Assembly (NCBI GenBank): GCA_937922175.1
Contig: CAKZUU010000061.1
Span: 1-5,008, forward strand
Reading direction: 5' to 3'
Source of the DNA: an uncultured Gemmataceae bacterium
Lineage (GTDB): Bacteria > Planctomycetota > Planctomycetia > Gemmatales > Gemmataceae
Length of the DNA stretch: 5,008 bases
In this document: one piece after another, positions 1-5,008 of the stretch
Layout of the letters: each line of letters opens with the position of its first letter
How positions within the stretch are numbered: the stretch's first letter is position 1
Made by a program: the position numbers and the translations under genes
Notes under the pieces: generated by a model
What the model was told of the DNA's origin: nothing
What the model saw: only the letters and a program-made list of their open reading frames with translations
The model's database searches: none

Positions 1-66
1 GAACAGGCAACCGGCACTGGTCAATGCCATTCCTGCGACGACCCCGAGCAACAGCAGCCGACCCAT
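1..66 (-). CDS. Lipoprotein of unknown function, N-terminal fragment
   Basis: Only the first 22 codons are visible, and the gene runs off the left edge. The start is ATG at 66-64. A Shine-Dalgarno GGGAGG (complement of 73-78) lies 6 bases upstream, which supports this start. The peptide reads MGRLLLLGVVAGMALTSAGC followed by LF. It has a short Arg-containing n-region, a hydrophobic stretch of about 15 residues and a lipobox (TSAGC) with the acylated cysteine expected at residue 20. This is a classic signal peptidase II signal, so the product should be exported and lipid-anchored. The mature part lies outside the window, so no function can be assigned. It lies on the same strand as HU, but the 184-base gap makes a shared transcript uncertain. 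No convincing promoter of its own was found. Confidence 0.8.
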   Translation of the reverse strand, partial: MGRLLLLGVVAGMALTSAGCLF

Positions 67-145
67 GTCTAGCCTCCCTGCCGCAGACTGAGCGTGCCCC
101 GCCTGACGCCCCCCGACGCCCGGCCGATGGTCCCCGGCTCAACTG

Positions 146-178
146 GCCGATCCAATCGCTTCCTTCGGAATGATCGGC
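146..178. repeat. Perfect 7-bp inverted repeat with nested inner hairpin
   Basis: GCCGATC at 146-152 is repeated as its exact inverse GATCGGC at 172-178. The 19-base loop contains a smaller TTCC-TTC-GGAA hairpin at 160-170. It lies between the 3' end of the HU gene and the start of the lipoprotein gene. No T-run follows on either strand, so it is not a standard intrinsic terminator. It could stabilise the HU mRNA 3' end, bind a regulator of the lipoprotein gene, or be chance in G+C-rich DNA. The rest of 67-250 shows nothing else I can support. Confidence 0.35.
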
Positions 179-250
179 AAAATCGGCCCCCGACTTGAGT
201 CCCAAGGCCAGATTCCCTTCCGGCCTCGCGTTCCGTGACCGGGAGGCGAC

Positions 251-718
251 TTAGCCGCCCACCGGCTGCGGGGTCGTGGGCGAGGAACTCGCGGCTGTCG
301 GAGCCGAGGTCATTCCCAAGCGAGGCGTTGCGGAGGGCGATTCCGACGGTTCGGACGCGGGCAGTTCGGCGGCTGAGATGGTCGCCCCAGTGGATGCCGA
401 GCGAGTACGGCGCGCTTTTCGGGGTCGATTTTCGACCAACGGCATCTGCCGAACTCGCAGTTCCATCTCCTTGCCCGGCTGAAAGACGACGACGTTTTTC
501 GGTCCAACGAAAACTTGTTCGTCGGTCCGTGGGTTCCGCGCTTTTCGCGCTTTTCGCTGCTTGACCTCGAACACTCCGAAGTTACGCAATTCGATCCGCT
601 TCTCGGTGACAAGCGTTTCAATGATGGCGTCGAACGTCCACTGCACAATTTGCTTCGTTTTGAGCTGAGGCAGGTTAGCGCGCTCGGCAATCTGTTTAAC
701 GATCTCTTTCTTAGTCAC
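251..718 (-). CDS. HU/IHF-family nucleoid DNA-binding protein with a Ser/Ala/Pro-rich C-terminal tail
   Basis: The product is a small dimeric DNA-bending protein that compacts the nucleoid, 155 residues from the chosen start. That start is GTG at 718, because AAGGAG (complement of 727-732) lies 8 bases upstream and the protein then begins (M)TKKEIV, typical of HU. The open frame extends further upstream, but that part is unlike HU and overlaps the promoter. Residues 1-92 form the HU fold: N-terminal helices, RNFGVFEV at 45-52, the basic DNA-binding arm with its Asn-Pro at 62-63, and QPGK at 80-83. The usual Gly before RNP is Ala here. Residues 93-155 are extra compared with the roughly 90-residue family norm. 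They comprise a basic patch (RPRKARRTR, about 98-106) and then a Ser/Thr/Ala/Pro-rich tail. Such tails occur on some bacterial HU proteins and may add DNA contacts; that role is inferred here. It is monocistronic or followed distantly by the lipoprotein gene. Confidence 0.93.
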   Translation of the reverse strand: MTKKEIVKQIAERANLPQLKTKQIVQWTFDAIIETLVTEKRIELRNFGVFEVKQRKARKARNPRTDEQVFVGPKNVVVFQPGKEMELRVRQMPLVENRPRKARRTRSASTGATISAAELPASEPSESPSATPRLGMTSAPTAASSSPTTPQPVGG

Positions 719-781
719 CGCATCCTCTCCTTCGTTCCCCGAACGGTGGTGGGTGGAACCGGCTCCAGCCGACAATTTATA

Positions 782-810
782 AGTGTATGAATGGTAAGGC
801 GATGTGTCAA
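782..810 (-). promoter_or_regulatory. Sigma70-type promoter of the HU gene
   Basis: On the minus strand a perfect -35 TTGACA (805-810) is separated by exactly 17 bases from TACACT (782-787), a 4 of 6 match to the -10 consensus. The DNA just upstream of the -35 (about 811-830) is T/A-rich, resembling an UP element. The predicted start of transcription is near 775, giving a leader of about 57 bases before the GTG. In that leader a small hairpin (CGTTC, 3-base loop, GAACG; 733-745) abuts the Shine-Dalgarno. A strong promoter fits the abundance expected of HU. A second A/T-rich stretch (TATAAA, complement of 776-781) has no properly spaced -35. Confidence 0.65.
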
Positions 811-933
811 GAAAAATGATGAAACAATGATACCGTTCCCTCTGGTAAGCTGCTCGCCGTTCCGCTACGATGCTGGAAGTAGCTGCCTTCGTTGCCGTCA
901 GGTTCAAGGCAGCGTGTCCGGTTGATCTGCGGA

Positions 934-2595
934 ATGAGCCTGGGCATGTCGTCTCCCCATCATCTTCTTGGACAGATCATTGACGGCCGATATCGCCTCC
1001 GCGAGTTTATTGGACGTGGCTCTTTCGGGGCCGTCTTCGCCGCCGACGAATTCACCTTAGGTCGCATCATCTCCCAAGTCGCCGTCAAAATCATCACCCC
1101 AGAGAGCGCCGAACAACGTCGCAGTGTGATGCGCGAAATCTTGGGTCTGGCCCAATTGCACCACGACTATATCATCGTTTATCGATCCTCGGGAGAGATC
1201 CGCGAAGGACCCATGACCGGCTCGATCTTCTTGGCCACCGAGCTGGGTGACACCACCTTGGCTGATGCGGTCCGCAATCAGGAGCGACTCTCCGAGGATG
1301 AGTTTCGCGAGTTGATCCACGGCATTACGTTAGCGTTGTCGCACATCCACTCGGCCGGTGCCATTCACGCGGATGTCAAGCCAGCAAACATCATTCGAGT
1401 TCGTGGGCGTTGGAAACTGGGCGATCTCGGCTTGCTGAAATCCACCCGAAGCAAACCGACGGGTCCGACTCACGGCAGCTTGACCTACATGGCCCCGGAA
1501 GTGCTCCGACACGATTTTTCCCCCGCCGCCGACGTGTATTCCCTCGGTGCGACCATTTTGTGGTATTTCACCGGCAAATACGCTTATGAAGCCGAGTCTC
1601 GTGAAGAATTCGTCGAGCGATTGCGGACGGAAGAACCGACGATCCCCGAGTATCTCCGCGACCCGTGGCGTGGTCTGGTGACGCGATGTCTCCAGCGAGA
1701 TCCCGGAGCCCGCCCCACCGCCCAACAAATCTTGGCCGTCGTCGGTCCGCAGAGCCGACATTTCCCCTTGGCAGACTCCGATCGTCTGACCTTTGTCGTG
1801 GCTTCTCAAGGTCGGGGTCATTACGAATCGTTGGCGGAAGCGGTCTCGAATGCACCGGCGGGGGCTCGCATCGTCGTTCATCCCGGGAAATATCGCGAAC
1901 CGCTGCGGTTGGATCGGGCGATGGAAATCATCGGGGACGGGCGACCGGAAGATGTCATCATCTCGGTGCGGGACGATCACGCCGTGCAAATCGCGACGAA
2001 CAAGCCCGTGTTGCTGCGGGGTCTGACCATCCGTGCACGTCGCGGCAGCCAAACGACGGACTGCTATGCCATCGAAGTCGCCGAGGGCCGGCCCACTATC
2101 AAAGATTGTCTCGTCCAGTCCGAGGCATTGGCCGCCGTCGCTGTCCACGACGGGGCAGACCCCACGTTCAAACGATGTCAGATCTTCGGTAGCCCCGACA
2201 CCGGCGTATTTGTGTACGATCGCGGCCGCGGAACCTTCGAGGCATGCGACATCTTCAGTCATCAAGGCGCCGGCGTTACCGTCAGCGACGGGGGCGAAAC
2301 TCTCTTGAAACGATGCAAGATTTACGACAACGGCGGGCACGGTGTGGCAGTGTTCCGCGGCGGCAGTGTGACTTTGGAGAGTTGCCAGGTCCTTTCCAAC
2401 GGCCAATGTGGCTTGGTCGTCGCCGGCCGGGTGGTCGCGAGAAAATCGCAGTTCAGCGACAATGCGGGCGTGGCCGTTGATGTCAAAAGCGGCGCCCGTG
2501 CGACCGTCACTCGCTGCGATCTCCGGGGCAACAGTGCCGGCCCGTGGCGTGTGGCCATGATCTGCGAACTCGACCAGGCCGACAACGTCGAGTGA
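934..2595 (+). CDS. Ser/Thr protein kinase fused to a C-terminal right-handed beta-helix domain
   Basis: The product transfers phosphate from ATP to protein Ser/Thr residues; its substrate is unknown. Using ATG 934 it has 553 residues. ATG 946 (549 residues, starting MSSPHHLLG) is equally possible, and a TTG at 892 is less likely; none has a good Shine-Dalgarno. The kinase domain spans about residues 20-269: glycine loop GRGSFGAV (27-34), ATP-anchoring Lys52 in VAVK, likely helix-C Glu68, catalytic HAD with Asp147, Lys149 and Asn152, metal-binding DLG with Asp164, APE at 187-189, Asp200 and Arg260. All key catalytic residues are present. HAD replaces HRD, so it is a non-RD kinase probably not switched on by activation-loop phosphorylation. 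Residues about 285-531 form a pectin-lyase-like beta-helix: an entry segment with PAGARIVVHPGKYREPL, then about seven rungs. No membrane segment or signal peptide is seen, so it should be cytoplasmic. The helix may bind a ligand or partner. It is transcribed divergently from HU; its own promoter was not identified. Confidence 0.92.
   Translation: MSLGMSSPHHLLGQIIDGRYRLREFIGRGSFGAVFAADEFTLGRIISQVAVKIITPESAEQRRSVMREILGLAQLHHDYIIVYRSSGEIREGPMTGSIFLATELGDTTLADAVRNQERLSEDEFRELIHGITLALSHIHSAGAIHADVKPANIIRVRGRWKLGDLGLLKSTRSKPTGPTHGSLTYMAPEVLRHDFSPAADVYSLGATILWYFTGKYAYEAESREEFVERLRTEEPTIPEYLRDPWRGLVTRCLQRDPGARPTAQQILAVVGPQSRHFPLADSDRLTFVVASQGRGHYESLAEAVSNAPAGARIVVHPGKYREPLRLDRAMEIIGDGRPEDVIISVRDDHAVQIATNKPVLLRGLTIRARRGSQTTDCYAIEVAEGRPTIKDCLVQSEALAAVAVHDGADPTFKRCQIFGSPDTGVFVYDRGRGTFEACDIFSHQGAGVTVSDGGETLLKRCKIYDNGGHGVAVFRGGSVTLESCQVLSNGQCGLVVAGRVVARKSQFSDNAGVAVDVKSGARATVTRCDLRGNSAGPWRVAMICELDQADNVE
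2062..2535 (+). repeat. Coding repeats: about seven beta-helix rungs, five of exactly 23 residues
   Basis: Within the kinase-fused protein, five consecutive units of exactly 23 residues (377-399, 400-422, 423-445, 446-468, 469-491) share a pattern of Gly-Val-x-Val, a turn, then a strand ending in Cys. The cysteine recurs at the same place: 392, 415, 438, 461 and 484. A shorter irregular unit follows in which Ser505 takes the Cys position, and a last unit has Cys528. This period is typical of a right-handed parallel beta-helix coil. DNA similarity between units is low, so they are old protein repeats and not recent tandem duplications. Confidence 0.8.
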
Positions 2596-2607
2596 CGCGG
2601 CCCCACC

Positions 2608-2635
2608 TTGATTCATCGCCCCGAGCCGGTAAACT
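2608..2635 (+). promoter_or_regulatory. Probable promoter of the tRNA-Leu gene
   Basis: TTGATT at 2608-2613 (4 of 6 to the -35 consensus) and TAAACT at 2630-2635 (4 of 6 to the -10) are separated by 16 bases. The predicted transcription start near 2642 is about 7 bases before the mature tRNA 5' end, a sensible leader for RNase P processing. It begins 12 bases after the kinase stop codon. I see no terminator between that stop and the tRNA, so readthrough from the kinase gene is also possible. Confidence 0.45.
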
Positions 2636-2648
2636 TGAAGTGTGTCTC

Positions 2649-2731
2649 GCCGAAGTGGCGGAATGGCAGACGCGACGGACTCAAAATCCGTTACCCGCAA
2701 GGGTGTGTGGGTTCAACTCCCACCTTCGGCA
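2649..2731 (+). tRNA. tRNA-Leu, anticodon CAA
   Basis: This 83-base class II tRNA folds completely. The acceptor stem GCCGAAG/CTTCGGC (2649-2655 with 2724-2730) is a perfect 7 bp, and the discriminator is A2731. The anticodon stem ACGGA/TCCGT (2675-2679 with 2687-2691) carries the loop CTCAAAA, placing anticodon CAA at 2682-2684; it reads leucine codon UUG. The long variable arm (ACCC, GCAA loop, GGGT) is diagnostic of Leu/Ser/bacterial Tyr tRNAs. The T arm is GTGGG-TTCAACT-CCCAC. The CCA end is not encoded (CTT follows the discriminator), so it must be added by tRNA nucleotidyltransferase. No T-run terminator follows closely. Confidence 0.97.
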
Positions 2732-2889
2732 CTTCCCTCTCCTTTTGCACTTCTCGTTCCCGCCCCACAATCGAATCTCACACCCGGCGCTTCAACGCGT
2801 TACCGAATCGACTCGCACCATCGCGATCATCAGCAGGAAATTCCCTCTCGCGATGGCACCGAAAATCTGTATCAACATACATCGTGGAC
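2732..2889 (+). other. Intergenic spacer between tRNA-Leu and the permease gene; no supported feature
   Basis: This stretch of about 158 bases holds no recognisable gene, clear promoter or terminator. The reading frame of the permease stays open through it and back through the tRNA, but the encoded residues (Ser/Arg-rich, no membrane segment) look non-coding. The promoter of the permease unit should lie here or upstream of the tRNA, but I could not find a convincing -35/-10 pair. Confidence 0.4.
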
Positions 2890-3825
2890 GTGCCAACCTT
2901 CATAAGATCGAACCCGAGTCCGTGGCGAGCTTGGCCCACACTCGTCATCTTGAGTGTGCGTCGGCAGGCCAGGCTGCGGCAAATGGTGGGGATCGCCGTG
3001 GGCCTGCTGGTGATGGTCACGTTGTTTGTCGGCGTGAATAGTTACTTCGGCCGATGGAATTTCGGTCGGCTCCGAGCGCGACCTTACGGCGAAAACCTCA
3101 ACACTCATTTGGTTCGACTGACGCAACAGCAGGCGATCATCTGCCGAGCCCCGCCGGCCTCGGCGCTGCATTGGGGCATCATTGGTTCCGTCGGGGCGGC
3201 TGTGGAGAATTCGGGCTTTCTGATGCTCTCCCGCTGGATCGTCTTTTCGACGTTTCAGGCGTTCTTGCTGCCCATCCTGACTTTGAGCTTCGCCACCGAT
3301 GCGATCGGCCAAGAACGGGAGCAACGCACGCTGATCTGGCTATTCACCCGCCCGCTTCCCCGCTGGTCGATTTACCTGGGGAAATGGGTTGCTGCGTTGC
3401 CGTGGTGCCTCGGCTTGAACATTGGCGGGTTCGCCGCCATCTGCTACGCGGGAGGCGAACCGGGCCGATTCGCCTTTCGGACGTATTGGCCCGCCGTCGT
3501 CGCAGGAACGCTCGCTTTCTCGGCCTTGTTCCACTTGACAGCGGCTCTCTTTCGCCGACCCGCTATTGTCGCTTTGCTCTATTCGTTCTTCTTCGAGACG
3601 CTGGTGGGCGATTTACCCGGCGATCTGAAGCGTTTGAGTATCAGTTTTTACATTCGGTCGTTGATGTACGCCGCAACCGAGGGTATGAATATCACCCCGG
3701 ATGCCCTGACGGTCTATGCTCCTGTCCGCCCGACGGTGGCATGGGCGGTCCTCCTGACGAGCACCGTTGTGTTGACGCTCGTCGGCATGTGGATCTTCTC
3801 GCGCCATGAATACGAAGACGAGTGA
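2890..3825 (+). CDS. ABC-2 type transporter permease subunit
   Basis: The product is an integral inner-membrane protein of about 311 residues, the membrane half of an ABC exporter whose ATPase is encoded elsewhere. Six hydrophobic segments are visible at about residues 33-53, 116-136, 167-187, 200-222, 224-242 and 282-303. The family hallmark follows segment 2 at 134-166: FATDAIGQEREQRT, then LFTRPLPRW and YLGKW. This is the cytoplasmic coupling region of ABC-2/NosY-like permeases. An amphipathic basic N-terminus (SVRRQARLRQ, 22-31) precedes segment 1. The start is uncertain. GTG 2890 is chosen because the conserved-looking NPSPWRAWPT segment follows it; GTG 2884 or ATG 2983 are alternatives, and none has a clear Shine-Dalgarno. 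Starts further upstream would run through the tRNA and are rejected. The stop TGA overlaps the next start by one base. The substrate is unknown. Confidence 0.85.
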   Translation: MPTFIRSNPSPWRAWPTLVILSVRRQARLRQMVGIAVGLLVMVTLFVGVNSYFGRWNFGRLRARPYGENLNTHLVRLTQQQAIICRAPPASALHWGIIGSVGAAVENSGFLMLSRWIVFSTFQAFLLPILTLSFATDAIGQEREQRTLIWLFTRPLPRWSIYLGKWVAALPWCLGLNIGGFAAICYAGGEPGRFAFRTYWPAVVAGTLAFSALFHLTAALFRRPAIVALLYSFFFETLVGDLPGDLKRLSISFYIRSLMYAATEGMNITPDALTVYAPVRPTVAWAVLLTSTVVLTLVGMWIFSRHEYEDE

Positions 3826-4535
3826 TGAGCAAGCCCGATCAACCTGAGACCACCGGTCCCGAAGTACCGGCAGGACCACTCCACGGCTTCGCCGGAAATG
3901 AAGAGCGACGAGGGGCCGGTACACTGCCCTTGGCACCCTCCATCGCTATCAGCCGGGAGGCAGGGGCTCGGGGCACCGCGATTGCTCGGCGGATCGGTGA
4001 ACGAAGCGGTTGGTTGGTGTGCGACCACGAAATGCTCGGTTACACGGCTCAGGATCCCGCCGCCGTTTCCAGTCTCCTGGCCGAGCTTCCCGCGGAGACT
4101 TCCCTGTGGATCGACGAACAGCTCCAATGTTTGGCCCGAAGCCGTTCGGTCCAAGTCGATTCCGATTATGAACCCATCGCTCGGTTAATCCTCGCTTTGG
4201 CCGCCCGTGGTGAGGTCGTCTTTGTCGGTCGTGGTGCCGGCTTTCTCCTGCCTCGTGATTCGACTCTCCACGTCAAGCTGATCGCGCCCCGGGATGATCG
4301 CATCGCCTACATACGCCAAACCCTCCGACTCACTTTTGAGGAAGCCCAGTGCGAGGTGGCAGCCCGTGATGCCCAACGACTCGAATTCCTCCAACGACAC
4401 TTTCGGGCCGAGGGTGATCTGACCGCGTTTGACATCATTTTGAATTCCAGCTCGCTGGGTAGCGAGGTGTGCGTCGAGTTGATCCTTGCCGCTCTCATGG
4501 GAAAGTCGAACGCTCGCTTTCAAGAAGGCTGGTGA
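3825..4535 (+). CDS. Cytidylate kinase-like family protein
   Basis: The 236-residue product resembles the cytidylate-kinase-like P-loop family (Cytidylate_kin2), whose members are generally uncharacterised. The start ATG 3825 shares its A with the stop of the permease (TGATG), with a weak GAAG 7 bases upstream; a GTG at 3822 is an alternative. Residues 1-37 are polar and likely disordered. The core begins at SIAISREAGARG (39-50), the nucleotide-binding loop position, followed by TAIARRIGERSGW and a CDHEM motif. Later motifs are VVFVGRGAGFLLP (131-143), APRDDRIAYIR (154-164, lid-like basic region), RDAQRLEFLQRHF (181-193) and AFDIILNSSSLG (201-212). The loop lacks the Gly-Lys-Ser/Thr of true CMP kinases; as far as I recall, this is usual in this subfamily. 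True CMP kinase activity is therefore doubtful, and a role with the co-transcribed permease is only suggested by coupling. No signal peptide is seen; it should be cytoplasmic. Confidence 0.82.
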   Translation: MSKPDQPETTGPEVPAGPLHGFAGNEERRGAGTLPLAPSIAISREAGARGTAIARRIGERSGWLVCDHEMLGYTAQDPAAVSSLLAELPAETSLWIDEQLQCLARSRSVQVDSDYEPIARLILALAARGEVVFVGRGAGFLLPRDSTLHVKLIAPRDDRIAYIRQTLRLTFEEAQCEVAARDAQRLEFLQRHFRAEGDLTAFDIILNSSSLGSEVCVELILAALMGKSNARFQEGW

Positions 4536-4536
4536 G

Positions 4537-4576
4537 AAAAAGGGAGGACGACGAAGGACGAAACAGCCGTCCTCCC
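4537..4576 (-). terminator. Intrinsic terminator for the haem protein gene
   Basis: A perfect 9-bp inverted repeat, GGGAGGACG (4542-4550) and CGTCCTCCC (4568-4576), encloses a 17-base loop. Read on the minus strand the stem is followed at once by TTTTTCTC (complement of 4534-4541), the layout of a rho-independent terminator. It begins 25 bases after the haem gene stop. On the plus strand no T-run follows, so it would serve the opposite gene only as a 3' end barrier. An alternative shorter stem pairs GGACG (4556-4560) with CGTCC (4568-4572). Confidence 0.7.
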
Positions 4577-4601
4577 CGAACCACGGCGCGAATTCCTCGC
4601 A

Positions 4602-5008
4602 TTACTTGATCGGCAATTCGTAGATAATTGTTCCGAGCAGGTTCTTTTCCCGCTTGCCATGACAAATAATGCATTGTTCCATGACGGCTGGGACGACGGT
4701 TGCAGCACGAAGGATCGGCCGGCCGTCAACGAAAGCGATTTCCTCCACATACTCCTTGCCCGAGCGGATGGCTTCGACGGCGGCCTTCTCGAAATCGGTT
4801 CTCGCAATGTTTTCTTTATTTTTCGGCCGTCCCGTAACATCGATCAGCCGTGCGTTGTGGTAATGGCCATCCTTCATGGCTTTGAACACATCCTTGGCCA
4901 CCGCCGCCGCCGGGACGTCCGCCTGCTGATTCACGTAGTTCTTCGTAATGGACACGACCGCGTTCTTGTAAAGCGTATCGAGCATCCGAACTTGCTCCCG
5001 TGCCCTCT
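4602..5008 (-). CDS. Tll0287-like (DUF3365) c-type haem protein, C-terminal part
   Basis: The gene enters from the right edge, and 134 or more C-terminal residues are visible, ending in TAA at 4604-4602. Reading upstream of an internal ATG (4985) the frame stays open with family-like sequence (RAREQVRMLDTLYKNAVV), so that ATG is not the start. The visible part shows an N-terminal helix region, a PAS-like core (NARLIDVTGRP; later GRPILRAATVVPAVMEQ) and a c-type haem attachment motif CIICH about 20 residues from the C-terminus. In the family, haem is bound covalently through the two cysteines, with the His as one axial ligand, in an exported sensor or redox domain. The signal peptide and full N-terminus lie outside the window. 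The visible part contains no other cysteine; His residues in GHYHNAR are candidates for the second ligand, which is inference. The gene is convergent with the cytidylate-kinase-like gene. Confidence 0.88.
   Translation of the reverse strand, partial: RAREQVRMLDTLYKNAVVSITKNYVNQQADVPAAAVAKDVFKAMKDGHYHNARLIDVTGRPKNKENIARTDFEKAAVEAIRSGKEYVEEIAFVDGRPILRAATVVPAVMEQCIICHGKREKNLLGTIIYELPIK

Noticed and set aside
205..227. AGGCC/GGCCT inverted repeat as an HU terminator
   Set aside because: The stem is only 5 bp with a 12-base loop and no T-run follows on the minus strand.
719..907. N-terminal extension of the HU frame to 907
   Set aside because: The extension covers the TTGACA/TACACT promoter and the AAGGAG site, and has no HU similarity; the GTG at 718 is far better.
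780..933. Promoter for the kinase gene
   Set aside because: Several A/T-rich -10-like words exist (such as TACGAT at 868-873), but none has a credible -35 at proper spacing, so none is listed.
1330..2700. Long open frame of 456 codons on the minus strand opposite the kinase gene
   Set aside because: It overlaps the well-supported kinase/beta-helix gene and runs into the tRNA. Its translation is compositionally odd and shows no family motif. It is a typical antisense shadow in G+C-rich DNA.
3054..3809. 251-codon open frame on the plus strand inside the permease gene
   Set aside because: It lies in another frame of the clear membrane-protein gene. Its product is Arg/Pro-rich with no recognisable domain and no ribosome-binding site.
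1..5008. CRISPR array, insertion sequence, toxin-antitoxin pair or defence system
   Set aside because: No spaced direct repeats, terminal inverted repeats, transposase or integrase motifs, or typical small paired genes are seen. All substantial coding regions have ordinary chromosomal explanations.

Overview
The window looks like chromosomal DNA of a planctomycete, most plausibly the Gemmataceae. Support comes from moderately high G+C, short unrelated transcription units, a bacterial Ser/Thr kinase fused to a beta-helix, an HU protein with a low-complexity tail, a cytidylate-kinase-like protein and a Tll0287-like (DUF3365) haem protein. The placement is inferred from gene content and protein style, since no phylogenetic marker is present. 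I see no insertion sequence, phage gene, CRISPR array or other sign of a mobile region.

Layout from left to right. (1) At 1-66, minus strand, is the first 22 codons of a lipoprotein gene, with a signal peptide, a lipobox cysteine and a clear Shine-Dalgarno; the rest lies outside the window. (2) A G+C-rich spacer at 67-250 holds one perfect 7-bp inverted repeat. (3) An HU/IHF-family gene lies at 251-718, minus strand. It starts at GTG with a perfect AAGGAG, and a strong sigma70-like promoter sits at 782-810. (4) Divergent from it at 934-2595 is a Ser/Thr protein kinase with a C-terminal right-handed beta-helix. (5) A tRNA-Leu(CAA) gene at 2649-2731 has its own likely promoter at 2608-2635. (6) A two-gene unit on the plus strand follows: an ABC-2 type permease (about 2890-3825) and a cytidylate-kinase-like protein (3825-4535). 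They share one base in a TGATG junction, which suggests translational coupling. (7) Convergent to this pair is a c-type haem protein gene of the Tll0287-like/DUF3365 family (4602 to beyond 5008, minus strand). A minus-strand intrinsic terminator at 4537-4576 abuts the stop codon of the kinase-like gene.

The genes do not form one pathway. HU is a nucleoid protein and the kinase is a cytoplasmic signalling or scaffold protein. The permease and kinase-like protein are probably co-expressed, but no ABC ATPase lies beside them. The haem protein is probably periplasmic. No previously undescribed multi-gene system can be supported here. The most interesting items are the kinase/beta-helix fusion with its regular cysteine ladder, the coupled permease and P-loop-variant kinase pair, and the terminator placement in the convergent gap.
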